DNA from: Psychromonas sp. SP041
GTDB taxonomy: Bacteria > Pseudomonadota > Gammaproteobacteria > Enterobacterales > Psychromonadaceae
DNA: 64,000 nt
Assembly (NCBI RefSeq): GCF_000470315.2
Contig: NZ_CBRF02000021.1
Span: 18,646 to 82,645 of the forward strand
Direction of reading: 5' to 3'
Made by a program: the position numbers and the translations under genes. Below, one piece after another: positions 9,055 through 19,134 of this stretch. Below the pieces are notes generated by a model that searched no databases, had not been told where the DNA came from, and worked only from the letters and a program-made list of their open reading frames with translations. Position 1 is the first letter of the stretch, and each line of letters starts with the position of its first letter.

Positions 9055-10854
9055 ATGGATTTTAATATATTAGTGGTAGGGGTTTATTTCTTATTCCTTA
9101 TTGCCATCGGTTGGATGTTTAGAACATTCACCACAAATACAAGTGATTACTTTCGTGGGGGCGGTAACATGCTCTGGTGGATGGTAGGTTCAACTGCCTT
9201 CATGACCCAATTTAGTGCGTGGACATTTACTGGTGCTGCTGGTAAAGCTTATAACGATGGTTTTACTGTTGCGATTATCTTTATTGCTAACGCATTCGGT
9301 TACTTGATGAACTTCTTGTACTTCGCTCCTAAATTCCGCCAACTACGTGTTGTAACGGTAATTCAAGCGGTACGCCAACGTTTTGGTAGTAAAAACGAAC
9401 AAGTATTTACTTGGACGGGTATGCCAAACAGTGTTATCAACGCAGGTATCTGGTTGAATGGTCTTGCTATCATTGCTTCTGGTATCTTCGGTGTTGATAT
9501 TGAAACGACTATTTGGGCAACAGGTATTGTTGTACTAATTATGTCGGTAACTGGTGGCTCATGGGCGGTAATCGCATCTGACTTTATGCAGATGGTTATT
9601 ATTATGTCTGTAACGATTACTTGTGCGATTGTAGCGCTTAACCAAGGTGGTGGTATTTCAAACATCATTGAAGGTTTTGAGCAAACAAGAGAAGTTACTT
9701 TCCTTGTTGGTACACAAATTAACTACTTCAGCATCTTCGCTTTATGGTCATTCTTCATCTTTGTTAAGCAATTCAGTATTACTAATAACATGCTTAACTC
9801 TTACCGTTACCTTGCGGCAAAAGATTCAAAAAATGCACGTAAAGCTGCGTTACTAGCTTGTATCTTAATGACAATTGGTCCAATCATTTGGTTCCTACCA
9901 AGTTGGTTCTTAGCATCTACTGGTGTTGATTTAACAGCTATGTACCCTGAAGCTGGTAAAAAAGCAGCAGATTATGCTTACCTTTACTTCGTAGATGAAT
10001 ACATGCCTGTAGGTATGGTTGGTTTACTTATCTCTGCAATGTTTGCGGCGACTATGTCTTCAATGGATTCTGGTCTAAACCGTAACTCAGGTATCTTTGT
10101 TAAAAACTTCTACCAAGTTGTTTTACGTCCAAAGGCAACTGAAAAAGAGTTAGTAACTTGTTCTAAAATTACGTCAACGGTATTTGGTATTATCATTATT
10201 TTAGTGGCGTTATTTATTAACTCATTAAAAGGTCTGAGCTTATTTGATACAATGATGTACGTAGGTGCGTTAATCAGCTTCCCTATGACTGTTCCAGCGT
10301 TCTGTGGATTCTTTATCCGTAAAACACCGGATTGGGCTGCTTGGGCAACATTGATTGTTGGTGCTGGTGTATCTTACTACGTCGGTTTAGTTATCTCTGC
10401 CGCAGATATTCAAAACTGGTTCAACTTAGATACAGCGTTAACTGGTCGTGAATGGAAAGACCTTAAAGTAGGTCTTGGTCTACTAGGTCATATCGTTATT
10501 ACTGGTGGTTTCTTCTGTAGTACTATGTTGTTCTACAAAAAACTATCACCTGAACGTGAAAAAGATGTTGATACTTTCTTCAACAACTTAGCGACTCCTC
10601 TACACAACGAGTCTAACGCTCAACAACGTCTTGATAACAAACAACGTAAAATGCTTGGCCTATTAATTAGCTTCGCTGGTGTTGGTATTATGACAATGTT
10701 CTTCTTACCAAACCCATTCATGCAAAGTTTAATCTTTGTATTATGTGGCGGTATTGTACTAGCTATCGGTTTACTGTTAGTTAATGCGGTTGATAGCAAT
10801 GTAAGTGATGACGACGACGATGAAGATAAAGATAGATTACCTGAAACAAATTAA
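9055..10854 (+). CDS. Solute:sodium symporter (SSS family)
   Basis: Inner-membrane sodium-coupled uptake protein of 599 residues with about 13-14 hydrophobic helices. Family landmarks include the early GWMFRTFTTNTSDYFRGGGN segment, the WTFTGAAGKAYNDGF helix and the sodium-site region MFAATMSSMDSGLNRNSGIF near residue 330. The C-terminus ends in an acidic DDDDDEDKDR tail. SSS proteins related to ToaA/ToaB import alginate oligomers or monomers in alginate-using Vibrio; the neighbouring porin and PL7 genes support that role here. The ATG follows AAAGGG. The codons favour the forms seen in highly expressed genes. A strong terminator follows. Confidence 0.9.
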   Translation: MDFNILVVGVYFLFLIAIGWMFRTFTTNTSDYFRGGGNMLWWMVGSTAFMTQFSAWTFTGAAGKAYNDGFTVAIIFIANAFGYLMNFLYFAPKFRQLRVVTVIQAVRQRFGSKNEQVFTWTGMPNSVINAGIWLNGLAIIASGIFGVDIETTIWATGIVVLIMSVTGGSWAVIASDFMQMVIIMSVTITCAIVALNQGGGISNIIEGFEQTREVTFLVGTQINYFSIFALWSFFIFVKQFSITNNMLNSYRYLAAKDSKNARKAALLACILMTIGPIIWFLPSWFLASTGVDLTAMYPEAGKKAADYAYLYFVDEYMPVGMVGLLISAMFAATMSSMDSGLNRNSGIFVKNFYQVVLRPKATEKELVTCSKITSTVFGIIIILVALFINSLKGLSLFDTMMYVGALISFPMTVPAFCGFFIRKTPDWAAWATLIVGAGVSYYVGLVISAADIQNWFNLDTALTGREWKDLKVGLGLLGHIVITGGFFCSTMLFYKKLSPEREKDVDTFFNNLATPLHNESNAQQRLDNKQRKMLGLLISFAGVGIMTMFFLPNPFMQSLIFVLCGGIVLAIGLLLVNAVDSNVSDDDDDEDKDRLPETN

Positions 10855-10886
10855 TCTCTCTTTACTCTGATTAACATCAGTTCATA

Positions 10887-10918
10887 AAAACGGTTAGTTT
10901 ATCTAACCGTTTTTTTTT
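10887..10918 (+). terminator. Terminator of the symporter gene
   Basis: AAAAACGGTTAG pairs with CTAACCGTTTTTT around a TTTAT loop, followed by a long T-run, 32 bases after the stop codon. Confidence 0.93.
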
Positions 10919-11008
10919 GCTTTTTATTTATCATCAAGCCTATAACTATCCCTATAAATAGGCGTTCTCTATCTTGGTGTATCAACCACAGGCTTTATTT
11001 GATGGTTA

Positions 11009-11167
11009 TACCAAAAGAATTAATAAGGTGATCATTCTTGCTGGTTAAAATTACTCCTAACTGCGTTCTGAGTTTTGAAGTGAGAACAACTATCTTCTAC
11101 AACTCACGCCTTATTAGTGTTAATTTTTCCTGCGCAATTTCTGATCACTTATTTAATTCCATTGGTA
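11009..11167 (-). mobile_element. Family A MITE-like element, copy 2
   Basis: A 159-bp element in reverse orientation, running TACCAAAAGAATTAATAAGG to CTTATTTAATTCCATTGGTA. It is flanked by TTA on both sides (11006-11008 and 11168-11170), consistent with a 3-bp target duplication. It is the closest intact relative of the copy at 62107-62265. Confidence 0.88.
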
Positions 11168-11640
11168 TTATTAATGAATGAGGCATTATTAAATTTAAGG
11201 TGAGCAATAGAAAGGTAAGTGCTGCTAATACAATCGCTGGAAGCTTTTCTGTTTATAGTTAGACTGACTCATTACACCTTGCTTACAATCACATAACCGT
11301 TCTCTGCCATTGGTTTTATACCTTATTGACACTAGATAGGGTTATTGTGTGATCGGCTATCTAGGCCCTTTCATTGAGGCTATATTATTTTATCCTCGTT
11401 CGCTTAAACTACCGTCATTATTAGTTTTATAATAAAACGCTTCCCTTTGAAAGAATATAAACTCGTAGTGCCACTCGTTGCATTAATTCTAACTATAGCC
11501 GTAAGCTGTAACCCTTAATCGTCTTATAAGTTTGAGTAGAATTCATTACTCCATAATTAGCCTTATGTATTATCTATGGTTTTTAAAATCGAATGGAATT
11601 TGAGGGTTATTTGAAGTATTTATAGTGTTTTTTCATCATA

Positions 11641-11906
11641 TATACCGGTCTCCATTCAAGGTGCAAAAATCCGTAAATTGTGACGCAAACAAATTCTAGG
11701 CATAAAGGTAAAGATCTAACGGGTTAAATCGATACTTTATAGCAACGAAGGTGGTTGTCTCACGACTTCTCCTGCGTATCGTCAATTCAGCAAACCAATA
11801 CTGCGTTGTAACATTCGATAAGGACTCGTTATTGTCGTCATGTTACGCCTTGTATTGGTATCCGAGTTAACGATTGAATAATACATCTGGATTGGTAACG
11901 GGTATA
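11641..11906. repeat. Family B inverted-end repeat, uninterrupted copy
   Basis: A 266-bp element. The left end TATACCGGTCTCCATTCAAG and the right end GGATTGGTAACGGGTATA are imperfect inverted repeats. It is collinear, in reverse complement, with 7056-7445 minus the family A insertion. No reading frame of note is seen. The remainder of the 10919-12110 intergenic stretch outside the two repeats shows nothing I can name. Confidence 0.75.
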
Positions 11907-12023
11907 GGCTGTTTGAATACAGAAAAGGGTAGTAACAATAAGGAGGTTTTAGTGTGATGAAGTCTCAACTGTTAGGTCAGTGGTTATGACTTAGAGTGTT
12001 TTTTTATGGGGAACTTATTGTAT

Positions 12024-12058
12024 AAAAAAGCCAATTATTAATTGCTTAATAATTGGCT
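12024..12058 (-). terminator. Terminator of the PL7 lipoprotein gene
   Basis: AGCCAATTATTAA pairs perfectly with TTAATAATTGGCT around a 4-base loop and is followed on the - strand by TTTTTTATA. It lies 52 bases after the lyase stop codon. Confidence 0.92.
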
Positions 12059-12110
12059 AAATAAGTAAATTTAACAAGATGTTTAAAAAAGTTAATGCTT
12101 AGATCTTTTG

Positions 12111-13955
12111 TTAATGTGTTTTACTTAAAGAATAGAAGGTTACCTGTACATAATCAGAAGTATCGCCTGAGTTATTTTGGTTATAAGCTCCTGCTTTAAA
12201 ATACATATAGTCTTCGAGTGTTTCCCCGTCTTTTACATAGTATCCATCATAACCACTGTTTTCCATATTGACAGTTTGAGTGACAGTGTCTTTATCATCT
12301 CGCATAATGCTAACGTTCAGAGTATTGCCAACAACATCAATTTCAAAACTGAATTTTTCGTCCAGTTCAATACCATCTTCAGGCTCACTTGCACTATTAC
12401 TTCTTGAACCAATCATGTTGTACCACTGTTCACTGTTACCATTACTTGGTTCATGGGCAATGTAAATGGACCCTTTAGTGTGACCATCTAATAAACGGTA
12501 ATATAGGCGAACAGGCTCATCACTTGCTGCATGTATTTGACCAATAATGACGCGGCCTTGGTGAGAACTATTGCCTGTACTTGTTACATGATTAACGGCT
12601 AATGTTGCGACCATATTACCATCTACACCACCTGCATCATCTTGTTGATCTTCTGGTGCATTACTGAATACCCAGTTGTTTTCATTAACGCCTTGAGTAT
12701 TAATGCGAGTATTTTCACCTCGCAACATCTCACGGAATTCTGTTCGAGAGTATGAAGTGCCTGAAGATGTGCGGGCTCCTCCGATATAATTTCTAAAAAC
12801 CATACCGCCATCGGTTGTATCAGTCCAAAAGTAGTTTTCTAACTCATAACCATCATTTAATTCTTCTACTGTGATTGTCGTTGCTTTTGCATAACCGTCA
12901 CCTTCACCATTATCAATCGGCACACTTAAGTTCCATGTCGAAAGATCGAAGTTATCTGACGGTGGAAGGTCTGGGTCTAGTGCATTCATGTCTAGTGATG
13001 TTGTTTCATCATTATAATCGCTTTCACTATAAGTGATTGTCTTAAACTGTACGACACTATTACCATTTGTATATTGGTTATAAACACCGGCTTTAAAATA
13101 GCTGTATAAATTTGCCCAGTAATCGATATTAATATTAACTTTATTGTCATCATCTACATTAATAATTAATGTTTCATTACCTACTATAATTTCAAAATTA
13201 GTGGGGCTATTTGCATCGTAATCACTCAAGTAATAGAAGTCATACGAGTCTGGGCAATTATCATTGTAGTTAGGATTACTTTCATTCTTACACTCGTCAG
13301 CATTTGTTTTAATGATGGCCCAATAAGCATTGCTATATGAATTACCAGTGACATCGTCAGTACGGTTTTCACCATCCCAGACAACACGTAATAAAGGATG
13401 TGATAAAACACTATTGTCAGTTACGCCTGCCGTACCCTTGTTATGTACCTGTAATAAAGTGATCTCTTCACCATCGGTACTATTGGCAACCGATGTAGAT
13501 GGTGAAATAGGTAATATATCAGCAGTTAACGTATATTTTGTATCAGCCGAGTTAGTTAAAAAGTTTTCTGTGAAGCGAAGTTCAGTGCGATTACTATCAC
13601 CTTCCATTTCAAAGGTTAACAAACCTGAATCCGTATCAATATAAAAGTATTCGCTGTCATAACCTTCATATTCTCCTGCATCAACAACATCAGATTTTGA
13701 GCAAGTATTATTAATGTCATCATCAGTACAATCAGATAGGTCTGTTTGTTGTAAATTTGCATTATCAAGTGCGTCCACATATTGGGAATAATCATAAGGT
13801 ACGCCAGTATATTCAACGCTAGATTCCGAGTCTGTAGATCCAGTGTTAGTAGAGTTTGTATTTGTTGAACTTGAGTCAGAAGAGCTACCGCCTCCACCAC
13901 CACAAGCGCTGAGTAATAATGTTAATAAAAGAGTGCTTGTTAATTTATATTTCAC
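12111..13955 (-). CDS. Lipoprotein with two PL7-type (alginate lyase) domains
   Basis: A 614-residue predicted alginate lyase. A lipoprotein signal ends in LLLSAC (Cys18), followed by a Gly/Ser/Thr-rich linker to ~50. Two PL7 beta-jelly-roll domains follow. Domain 1 (~75-310) has RTELR near 123, QVH near 168 and YFKAGVYNQ near 287. Domain 2 (~330-614) has RTEFRE near 403, QIH near 471 and YFKAGAYNQ near 585. These are the three conserved PL7 blocks holding the catalytic Gln, His, Tyr and Arg, so both domains could be active. The lipid anchor suggests surface or periplasmic degradation of alginate feeding the KdgM porin and symporter. It is a single gene with its own terminator. Confidence 0.92.
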   Translation of the reverse strand: MKYKLTSTLLLTLLLSACGGGGGSSSDSSSTNTNSTNTGSTDSESSVEYTGVPYDYSQYVDALDNANLQQTDLSDCTDDDINNTCSKSDVVDAGEYEGYDSEYFYIDTDSGLLTFEMEGDSNRTELRFTENFLTNSADTKYTLTADILPISPSTSVANSTDGEEITLLQVHNKGTAGVTDNSVLSHPLLRVVWDGENRTDDVTGNSYSNAYWAIIKTNADECKNESNPNYNDNCPDSYDFYYLSDYDANSPTNFEIIVGNETLIINVDDDNKVNINIDYWANLYSYFKAGVYNQYTNGNSVVQFKTITYSESDYNDETTSLDMNALDPDLPPSDNFDLSTWNLSVPIDNGEGDGYAKATTITVEELNDGYELENYFWTDTTDGGMVFRNYIGGARTSSGTSYSRTEFREMLRGENTRINTQGVNENNWVFSNAPEDQQDDAGGVDGNMVATLAVNHVTSTGNSSHQGRVIIGQIHAASDEPVRLYYRLLDGHTKGSIYIAHEPSNGNSEQWYNMIGSRSNSASEPEDGIELDEKFSFEIDVVGNTLNVSIMRDDKDTVTQTVNMENSGYDGYYVKDGETLEDYMYFKAGAYNQNNSGDTSDYVQVTFYSLSKTH

Positions 13956-14219
13956 AGTAAAAATTCCATTTAATAAAGGTTAATGAGCGCTGTTTCAGGT
14001 TAGCGTTGTCTCTCTATTTTGAGCGGTTAATCGTATTCAGATTCAATTATAATACAAATAAAAAATGGGCAAATTATAATGTTTTAAAAGTGATAAGTTG
14101 GCAGTCAATATTGATGTAAAGATGATTAATGCTAGAGATATGTTTTTGTTGATTAAGTGGAAATATATTATATGGACTTAATACTTTGAGTTGGTATAAA
14201 AGGTAGTTTTAGAAACTGA

Positions 14220-14382
14220 TTATACTAATTACATTAAATAAGTTATCTAAATTTTGCGCAGGAAAAATGACTTAGTTTAAGGCATAAATTGAGTTAAATG
14301 ATGTTCTCTTTACGAAGTTTACAATGAAGAAATAAGTTATTTTAACAAATAAAATAGATAGGTTAATTGTTGTGATTGATGC
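14220..14382 (+). mobile_element. Decayed family A element
   Basis: The left part (ATACTAATTACATTAAATAA, then TTTTGCGCAGGAAAAAT) follows the family A left end closely. The right part (AAAATAGATAGGTTAATTGT, then TGTGATTGATG) is the inverted-end counterpart. The middle has diverged. Its ~160-bp length fits the family. Confidence 0.55.
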
Positions 14383-14443
14383 TGGATGACGACAATTTTT
14401 TTAAAATGTGATGTTCTTAATGATATTCATTGAATATAAACAA

Positions 14444-14477
14444 AAAAATATCGTTCATTTTCATGAACGATATTTTT
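14444..14477 (-). terminator. Terminator of the triple-repeat lipoprotein gene
   Basis: AAAAATATCGTTCAT pairs perfectly with ATGAACGATATTTTT around TTTC, 57 bases past the stop codon on the - strand. Confidence 0.88.
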
Positions 14478-14534
14478 AATATTTATCAAGTTTGACCTGA
14501 AATAATTATGACTTCATTTTCAACCGTCTAACTA

Positions 14535-16697
14535 CTAAAAATTTAATAGCTCAGAGGTTGCTTCAGAAGAACTAGTATTGTAAGGAGGTACTAATGAGTC
14601 GCCTTCAACATCATCATTAAAGTCATCACTGTAGACTTCTGCTGTTTGGTCTAAAATAACAATATCATCTACGTTTAGCTCAAATGTAGATACATCGTCA
14701 TTACCGCCCAATCTAAATGCAACCGTTTGCACTGTTGTTGGATCTCGACTTTCAAAAGATTCTGAGAAAGTAGCTCCGCCATCTATCGATAGTGAATAAG
14801 TCGTTTCATCCCATGCAACTACAACATCAATCGCATCACCAGGTGTGTAAGTTAAGCCTTCAATAGTTTGTTGAGAGCCTGAGCTATCACGGTATCTAAT
14901 TCTACCATCACTGATGATGATAATTTCTCCGTGTGTGCCTGTTGATGAATTTGCTGAAGAATAAAGTGTTATGAATGCTGAGTTGGTTAAGTTATCACCA
15001 GCTGCATTTTCAACTTGAATCGTATCGGCATCTTCTTGTAATTGAATTGTTGCACTTACTTGGCCTTCTAGAATACTACTTACGGATGCTTGATCTTCAA
15101 GTACAATTCTTAATTCGCCAGTATCACCAACAGTGGTATCTAGTATATGTGCGCCTAGATTTACGCCCGTTTCATCAACGACTTCTTCTTCTACTACGTC
15201 ATCTTCAGTAGCTTCGCCACCAAAGTTCAATAGTTCAGAAGTTGCTTCAGAAGAGCTAGTATTGTAAGGAGGTATTAATGAGTCACCTTCAATATCATCA
15301 TTAAAATCATCACTGTATACTTCTGCTGTTTGATTTAAAATAACAATATCATCTACGTTTAATTCAAATGTAGATACATCGTCATTACCACCCAATCTAA
15401 ATGCAACCGTTTGCACTGTTGTTGGATCTCTACTTTCAAAAGATTCTGAGAAAGTAGCTCCGCCATCTATCGATAGTGAATAAGTCGTTTCATCCCATGC
15501 AACTACAACATCAATCGCATCACCTGGAGTGTAAGTTAAGCCTTCAATAGTTTGTTGAGAGCCAGAGCTATCACGGTATCTAATTCTACCGTCACTGATG
15601 ATAATAATTTCGCCGTGTGTACCTGTTGATGAATTTGCTGAAGAATAAAGTGTTATGAACGCTGAGTTGGTTAAGTTATCACCAGCTGCATTCTCAACTT
15701 GAGTCGTATCAGCATCTGCTTGTAATTGAATCGTTGCACTTACTTGGCCTTCTAGAATACTACTTACGGATGCTTGATCTTCAAGTACAATTCTTAATTC
15801 ACCGGTATCACCAACAGTGGTATCTAATATGCGAGCCCCTAGATTTACGCCCGTTTCATCTACGACGACTTCTTCTGCGTCATCTTCAGTAACTTCGCCA
15901 CCAAAGTTTAATAGCTCAGAAGTTGCTTCAGAAGAACTAGTATTGTAAGGAGGTACTAATGAGTCACCTTCAACATCATCATTAAAGTCATCACTGTAGA
16001 CTTCTGCTGTTTGGTCTAAAATAACAATATCATCTACGTTTAGCTCAAATGTAGATACATCGTCATTACCACCCAATCTAAATGCAACTGTTTGCACTGT
16101 TGTTGGATCTCTACTTTCAAAAGATTCTGAGAAAGTAGCTCCGCCATCTATCGATAGTGAATAAGTCGTTTCATCCCATGCAACTACAACATCAATCGCA
16201 TCACCTGGAGTGTAAGTTAAGCCTTCAATAGTTTGTTGAGAGCCAGAGCTATCACGGTATCTAATTCTACCGTCACTAATGATAATAATTTCGCCGTGTG
16301 TACCTGTTGATGAATTTGCTGAAGAATAAAGTGTTATGAACGCTGAGTTGGTTAAGTTATCACCAGCTGCATTCTCAACTTGAGTCGTATCGGCATCTGC
16401 TTGTAATTGAATCGTTGCACTTACTTGGCCTTCTAGAATACTACTTACGGATGCTTGATCTTCAAGTACAATTCTTAATTCACCAGTATCACCAACAGTA
16501 GTATCTAGTATACGCGCACCTAAATTTGAAGTTGTTTCTGTTTCTGTTCCTGTGCCAGGATCAGTTTCTACAACTGGGTCTGGAGTTGGTTCTTGGAACT
16601 CTAAATCACTACCACAACCAAATACTAAACTTGTGCTTAGTATTGCAGCTGCTATTTTAGTTAATTTCATTTTTTGTCCCTTCTTAGCCTTGCGCAT
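14535..16697 (-). CDS. Lipoprotein of three near-identical ~220-residue repeats, function unknown
   Basis: A 720-residue predicted lipoprotein: signal peptide with lipobox LVFGC (Cys28), a Pro/Thr-rich linker, then three copies of one domain starting NLGARILDTTVGD (or NLGAHILD) near residues 58, 282 and 509. The copies differ at only a few positions. Each domain looks like a jelly-roll/LamG-type fold (GELRIVLEDQ, FITLYSSANSSTGTHGEI, GDAIDVVVAWDETTYSLSIDGG, FRLGGNDDVSTFELNVDDIVIL), a pattern typical of carbohydrate-binding modules. Acidic linkers separate them. I do not recognise a named family. ATG 16697 has AAGGAG six bases upstream; an internal ATG at 16670 also has AAGGGA and would give a shorter signal peptide. 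Its place next to PL7 suggests polysaccharide binding. Confidence 0.75.
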   Translation of the reverse strand: MRKAKKGQKMKLTKIAAAILSTSLVFGCGSDLEFQEPTPDPVVETDPGTGTETETTSNLGARILDTTVGDTGELRIVLEDQASVSSILEGQVSATIQLQADADTTQVENAAGDNLTNSAFITLYSSANSSTGTHGEIIIISDGRIRYRDSSGSQQTIEGLTYTPGDAIDVVVAWDETTYSLSIDGGATFSESFESRDPTTVQTVAFRLGGNDDVSTFELNVDDIVILDQTAEVYSDDFNDDVEGDSLVPPYNTSSSEATSELLNFGGEVTEDDAEEVVVDETGVNLGARILDTTVGDTGELRIVLEDQASVSSILEGQVSATIQLQADADTTQVENAAGDNLTNSAFITLYSSANSSTGTHGEIIIISDGRIRYRDSSGSQQTIEGLTYTPGDAIDVVVAWDETTYSLSIDGGATFSESFESRDPTTVQTVAFRLGGNDDVSTFELNVDDIVILNQTAEVYSDDFNDDIEGDSLIPPYNTSSSEATSELLNFGGEATEDDVVEEEVVDETGVNLGAHILDTTVGDTGELRIVLEDQASVSSILEGQVSATIQLQEDADTIQVENAAGDNLTNSAFITLYSSANSSTGTHGEIIIISDGRIRYRDSSGSQQTIEGLTYTPGDAIDVVVAWDETTYSLSIDGGATFSESFESRDPTTVQTVAFRLGGNDDVSTFELNVDDIVILDQTAEVYSDDFNDDVEGDSLVPPYNTSSSEATSELLNF
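14540..16530 (-). repeat. Three in-frame DNA repeats of ~675-680 bp
   Basis: The block beginning TTCAGAAGAACTAGTATTG recurs at 14572, 15246 and 15927, giving periods of 674 and 681 bp. Third-position differences are few, so the triplication is recent or kept alike by gene conversion. Copy number could vary between strains. Confidence 0.92.
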
Positions 16698-17343
16698 GTA
16701 TTTCTCCTTAATGAATTATTTTTTGTATTTGCTAGATGATTGTTAAGGAATAGCTAAAAAGGGTCAAACCCGACGACGCCATAAAATGATCTTGCTCTCA
16801 TTAGTCTTTTTATATGTATCATAAAGTAGATCTAGTCATCATTTTTTAGAGTGTTTTGAAATTTATTTGTATGTTTATTTAATGATTTTTGACACATTAA
16901 ATCCATTTTATCTTTTTGAACTATATTGGTTTTTATTTTTCAAAAGTAGTTCTTATAATTAAAATCTTATTTAAGTTTTTATTTATCAGTGCTTTATGGT
17001 TTTTTTTGTTTTTTATTATTAAGGGGTGTTTAGCTTTAAGATGTAAATGCTAATATTTCAATAATGTAATAGTATTTATAGTTTTGTATGAATAATGAAT
17101 TTGGATGACTATCTACTTGAAGGTATAAGTTTTTAATACAGATCAGTCACTTATAATTAATTCTTATTATGACTTTTACCGTTAAAAGTGAACTTAAACT
17201 TGCTCATTTTATAGAGTCGACTTGTTAATTATAAATTGATTTTTTAAAGCAAAGCCACGCTTGGGAACTTTACTATCTGGATTAAATTACTCAAATTAAG
17301 TGACGACACTTTGAAGCAAGAAGTAAGGGCATTTCAATATAGC
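16698..17343. other. Gene-free AT-rich region
   Basis: No gene is recognised. The stretch contains the promoter region of the triple-repeat lipoprotein and a TTTGTATTT word at 16722-16730, close to the proposed GntR half-site but not a palindrome. Confidence 0.5.
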
Positions 17344-17430
17344 TATGCCCGTTACCATTCAAGATACAAAATTCAGCAAGCGGCAAGGTGAACAAACGCT
17401 AAGTAAAAAGAGGAAGATCTAACGGGTATA
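17344..17430. repeat. Family B short derivative
   Basis: An 87-bp stretch with inverted ends: TATGCCCGTTACCATTCAAG at the left and AGATCTAACGGGTATA at the right. Its right end corresponds to an internal block of the 266-bp copies, so it appears to be a deletion derivative with a newly formed end. Confidence 0.6.
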
Positions 17431-17502
17431 TAAGGAAAAGTATCATTTCTAAGGAAACTGAAAAGTGGAAGTTAAAAGGCTGGGTTAAATGATGAAAGTG
17501 AA

Positions 17503-17546
17503 AAAGTAACGCATTAGAGCCACATAAAGCCCATTTGCGTTACTTT
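17503..17546 (-). terminator. Terminator of gor
   Basis: AAAGTAACGCA pairs perfectly with TGCGTTACTTT across a 22-base loop, 40 bases past the gor stop codon on the - strand. Confidence 0.7.
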
Positions 17547-17585
17547 CTGAATACGGTAACTACAAAGAATTACAATAATAAGTGG

Positions 17586-18950
17586 TTATCGCATAGTAAC
17601 AAACTCTTCAGAACCCGTCGGATGTATTGCTACAACACTATCAAAGTCTGCTTTAGTTGCGCCCATCTTCATTGCAATACTAAAGCCTTGGATCATTTCA
17701 TCAACAGCAAAACCAATACCGTGTAAACCAACAACAACTTCATTCTCACCAGCACAAACTAGTTTCATTTTACAAGGTTGGCGGTGTTTAGTGATAGCGG
17801 TGTACATTGCAGTAAAACCTGATTGATATACTTTTACGCTCTTCTCACCGTACTGCTCAATGGCTTCTTGTTCTGTTAAGCCGATAGTGCCGATAGGCGG
17901 GTGACTAAATACAACCGTTGGAATTAAATCATAATCCATTTTTGCATCTGGTTTGTTATTGAATAAACGTTCAGAAAGTTGACGTCCTGCTTTAACGGCA
18001 ACAGGTGTCAATTCAACACCGCCTTCCATAATGTCACCAACACAATAAATACCCGGAATGTTTGTTTCTTGGTATTCATCTACTTTGATATAACCTGCTG
18101 AATTTGTTTCAACACCCGTTGCAGCTAGATTAATAGAGTCTGTTGCAGGGTGACGGCCTATTGCCCAAATTAAAGTATCAACATTTTGGCTTTGTCCGTT
18201 TTCAAGATGCAGGGTAATACTACCATCTGCTTCTTTAGTTACTTCTTTAGGTGTTGAGTGAGTATGTAGAGTAGGGCCTTCTGCAGCCATTACTTCAACT
18301 AAAGTGTCTACTATTAATGGATCAAAACTACGTAATGGTGATTCCTTACGCACGAACAGGTGTGTTTCTGTTCCTAATGCGCTTAATACGCCTGCAATTT
18401 CAACGGCGATATAACCCGCACCAACAATCGCGACACGCTTAGGTTGTTCAACAATGTCGAAGAAACCATTGGAATCAATACCTAGCTCTGCGCCTGGTAC
18501 GTTAGGGATAGTAGGGCGCCCACCTGTTGCAATAGTGATATGTTGAGCTGTGATCTGCTTACCATTCACTTCTATTGTATTTTTATCAACAAAAGTGGCA
18601 AAACCTTTAATCACTTCAACGTTATTATTACCTAGAACACGATCGTAAGATTCATGGATACGTCCGATATAAGTTTGGCGGTTTTCAACCATTTTCGCCC
18701 AGTTAAATCCTTTAACATCTAAATCAAAGCCATAATCTTCAGCATAAAGATTAATAGCTTCAGCAACTTGTGCACCATGCCACATCACTTTTTTAGGAAC
18801 ACAACCAACATTTACACAGGTACCACCTAGATCTTTAGCTTCAATTATCGCTACTTTTGCACCGTACATTGACGCTCGATTAGCTGAAGCAATGCCGCCA
18901 CTTCCGCCACCGATACAAATGTAATCAAAATCGAATTGTTTGTTGCTCAT
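17586..18950 (-). CDS. gor: Glutathione-disulfide reductase
   Basis: A flavoenzyme that reduces glutathione disulfide with NADPH in the cytoplasm. It has the FAD-binding [13 protein letters not shown] motif near the N-terminus, the redox pair [13 protein letters not shown] (Cys-x4-Cys, near 42-47), the NADPH-binding [11 protein letters not shown] region, and the C-terminal HPTGSEE motif with the proton-transfer His. Its 454 residues match the 450-residue E. coli enzyme. ATG 18950, with GAGGTG just upstream, is chosen over an in-frame start at 18962. Confidence 0.95.
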   Translation of the reverse strand: MSNKQFDFDYICIGGGSGGIASANRASMYGAKVAIIEAKDLGGTCVNVGCVPKKVMWHGAQVAEAINLYAEDYGFDLDVKGFNWAKMVENRQTYIGRIHESYDRVLGNNNVEVIKGFATFVDKNTIEVNGKQITAQHITIATGGRPTIPNVPGAELGIDSNGFFDIVEQPKRVAIVGAGYIAVEIAGVLSALGTETHLFVRKESPLRSFDPLIVDTLVEVMAAEGPTLHTHSTPKEVTKEADGSITLHLENGQSQNVDTLIWAIGRHPATDSINLAATGVETNSAGYIKVDEYQETNIPGIYCVGDIMEGGVELTPVAVKAGRQLSERLFNNKPDAKMDYDLIPTVVFSHPPIGTIGLTEQEAIEQYGEKSVKVYQSGFTAMYTAITKHRQPCKMKLVCAGENEVVVGLHGIGFAVDEMIQGFSIAMKMGATKADFDSVVAIHPTGSEEFVTMR

Positions 18951-19134
18951 GGTGCACCTCATTTTTCTAGTGTTGTATGTTAGGTAGTAAGACTGGTTTA
19001 ATTATTTTTATGAAGAGTAAGTTACAGCATTGCAGTAAAAAACTATAGAGTTTGTAATTAATTTTGTGTTTTATGGGGACAAATTTTTTATATGTTAAAT
19101 GTGTATTTTCAGTATTCGTGATTAAATTGAGTTT

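Larger units (their letters stand above)
13956..14534. other. Intergenic region between the two lipoprotein genes
   Basis: No gene is seen. The sequence carries an ATAATACAAAT half-site at 14049-14059, about 95 bases upstream of the PL7 start, which matches the proposed GntR operator. It also holds a decayed family A element and the terminator of the triple-repeat lipoprotein. Confidence 0.5.

Noticed and set aside
14975..15211. Reading frame of 78 codons opposite the triple-repeat lipoprotein
   Set aside because: It lies antisense inside a strongly supported gene, and its composition (Leu/Gln/His-rich) is a by-product of the sense codons.
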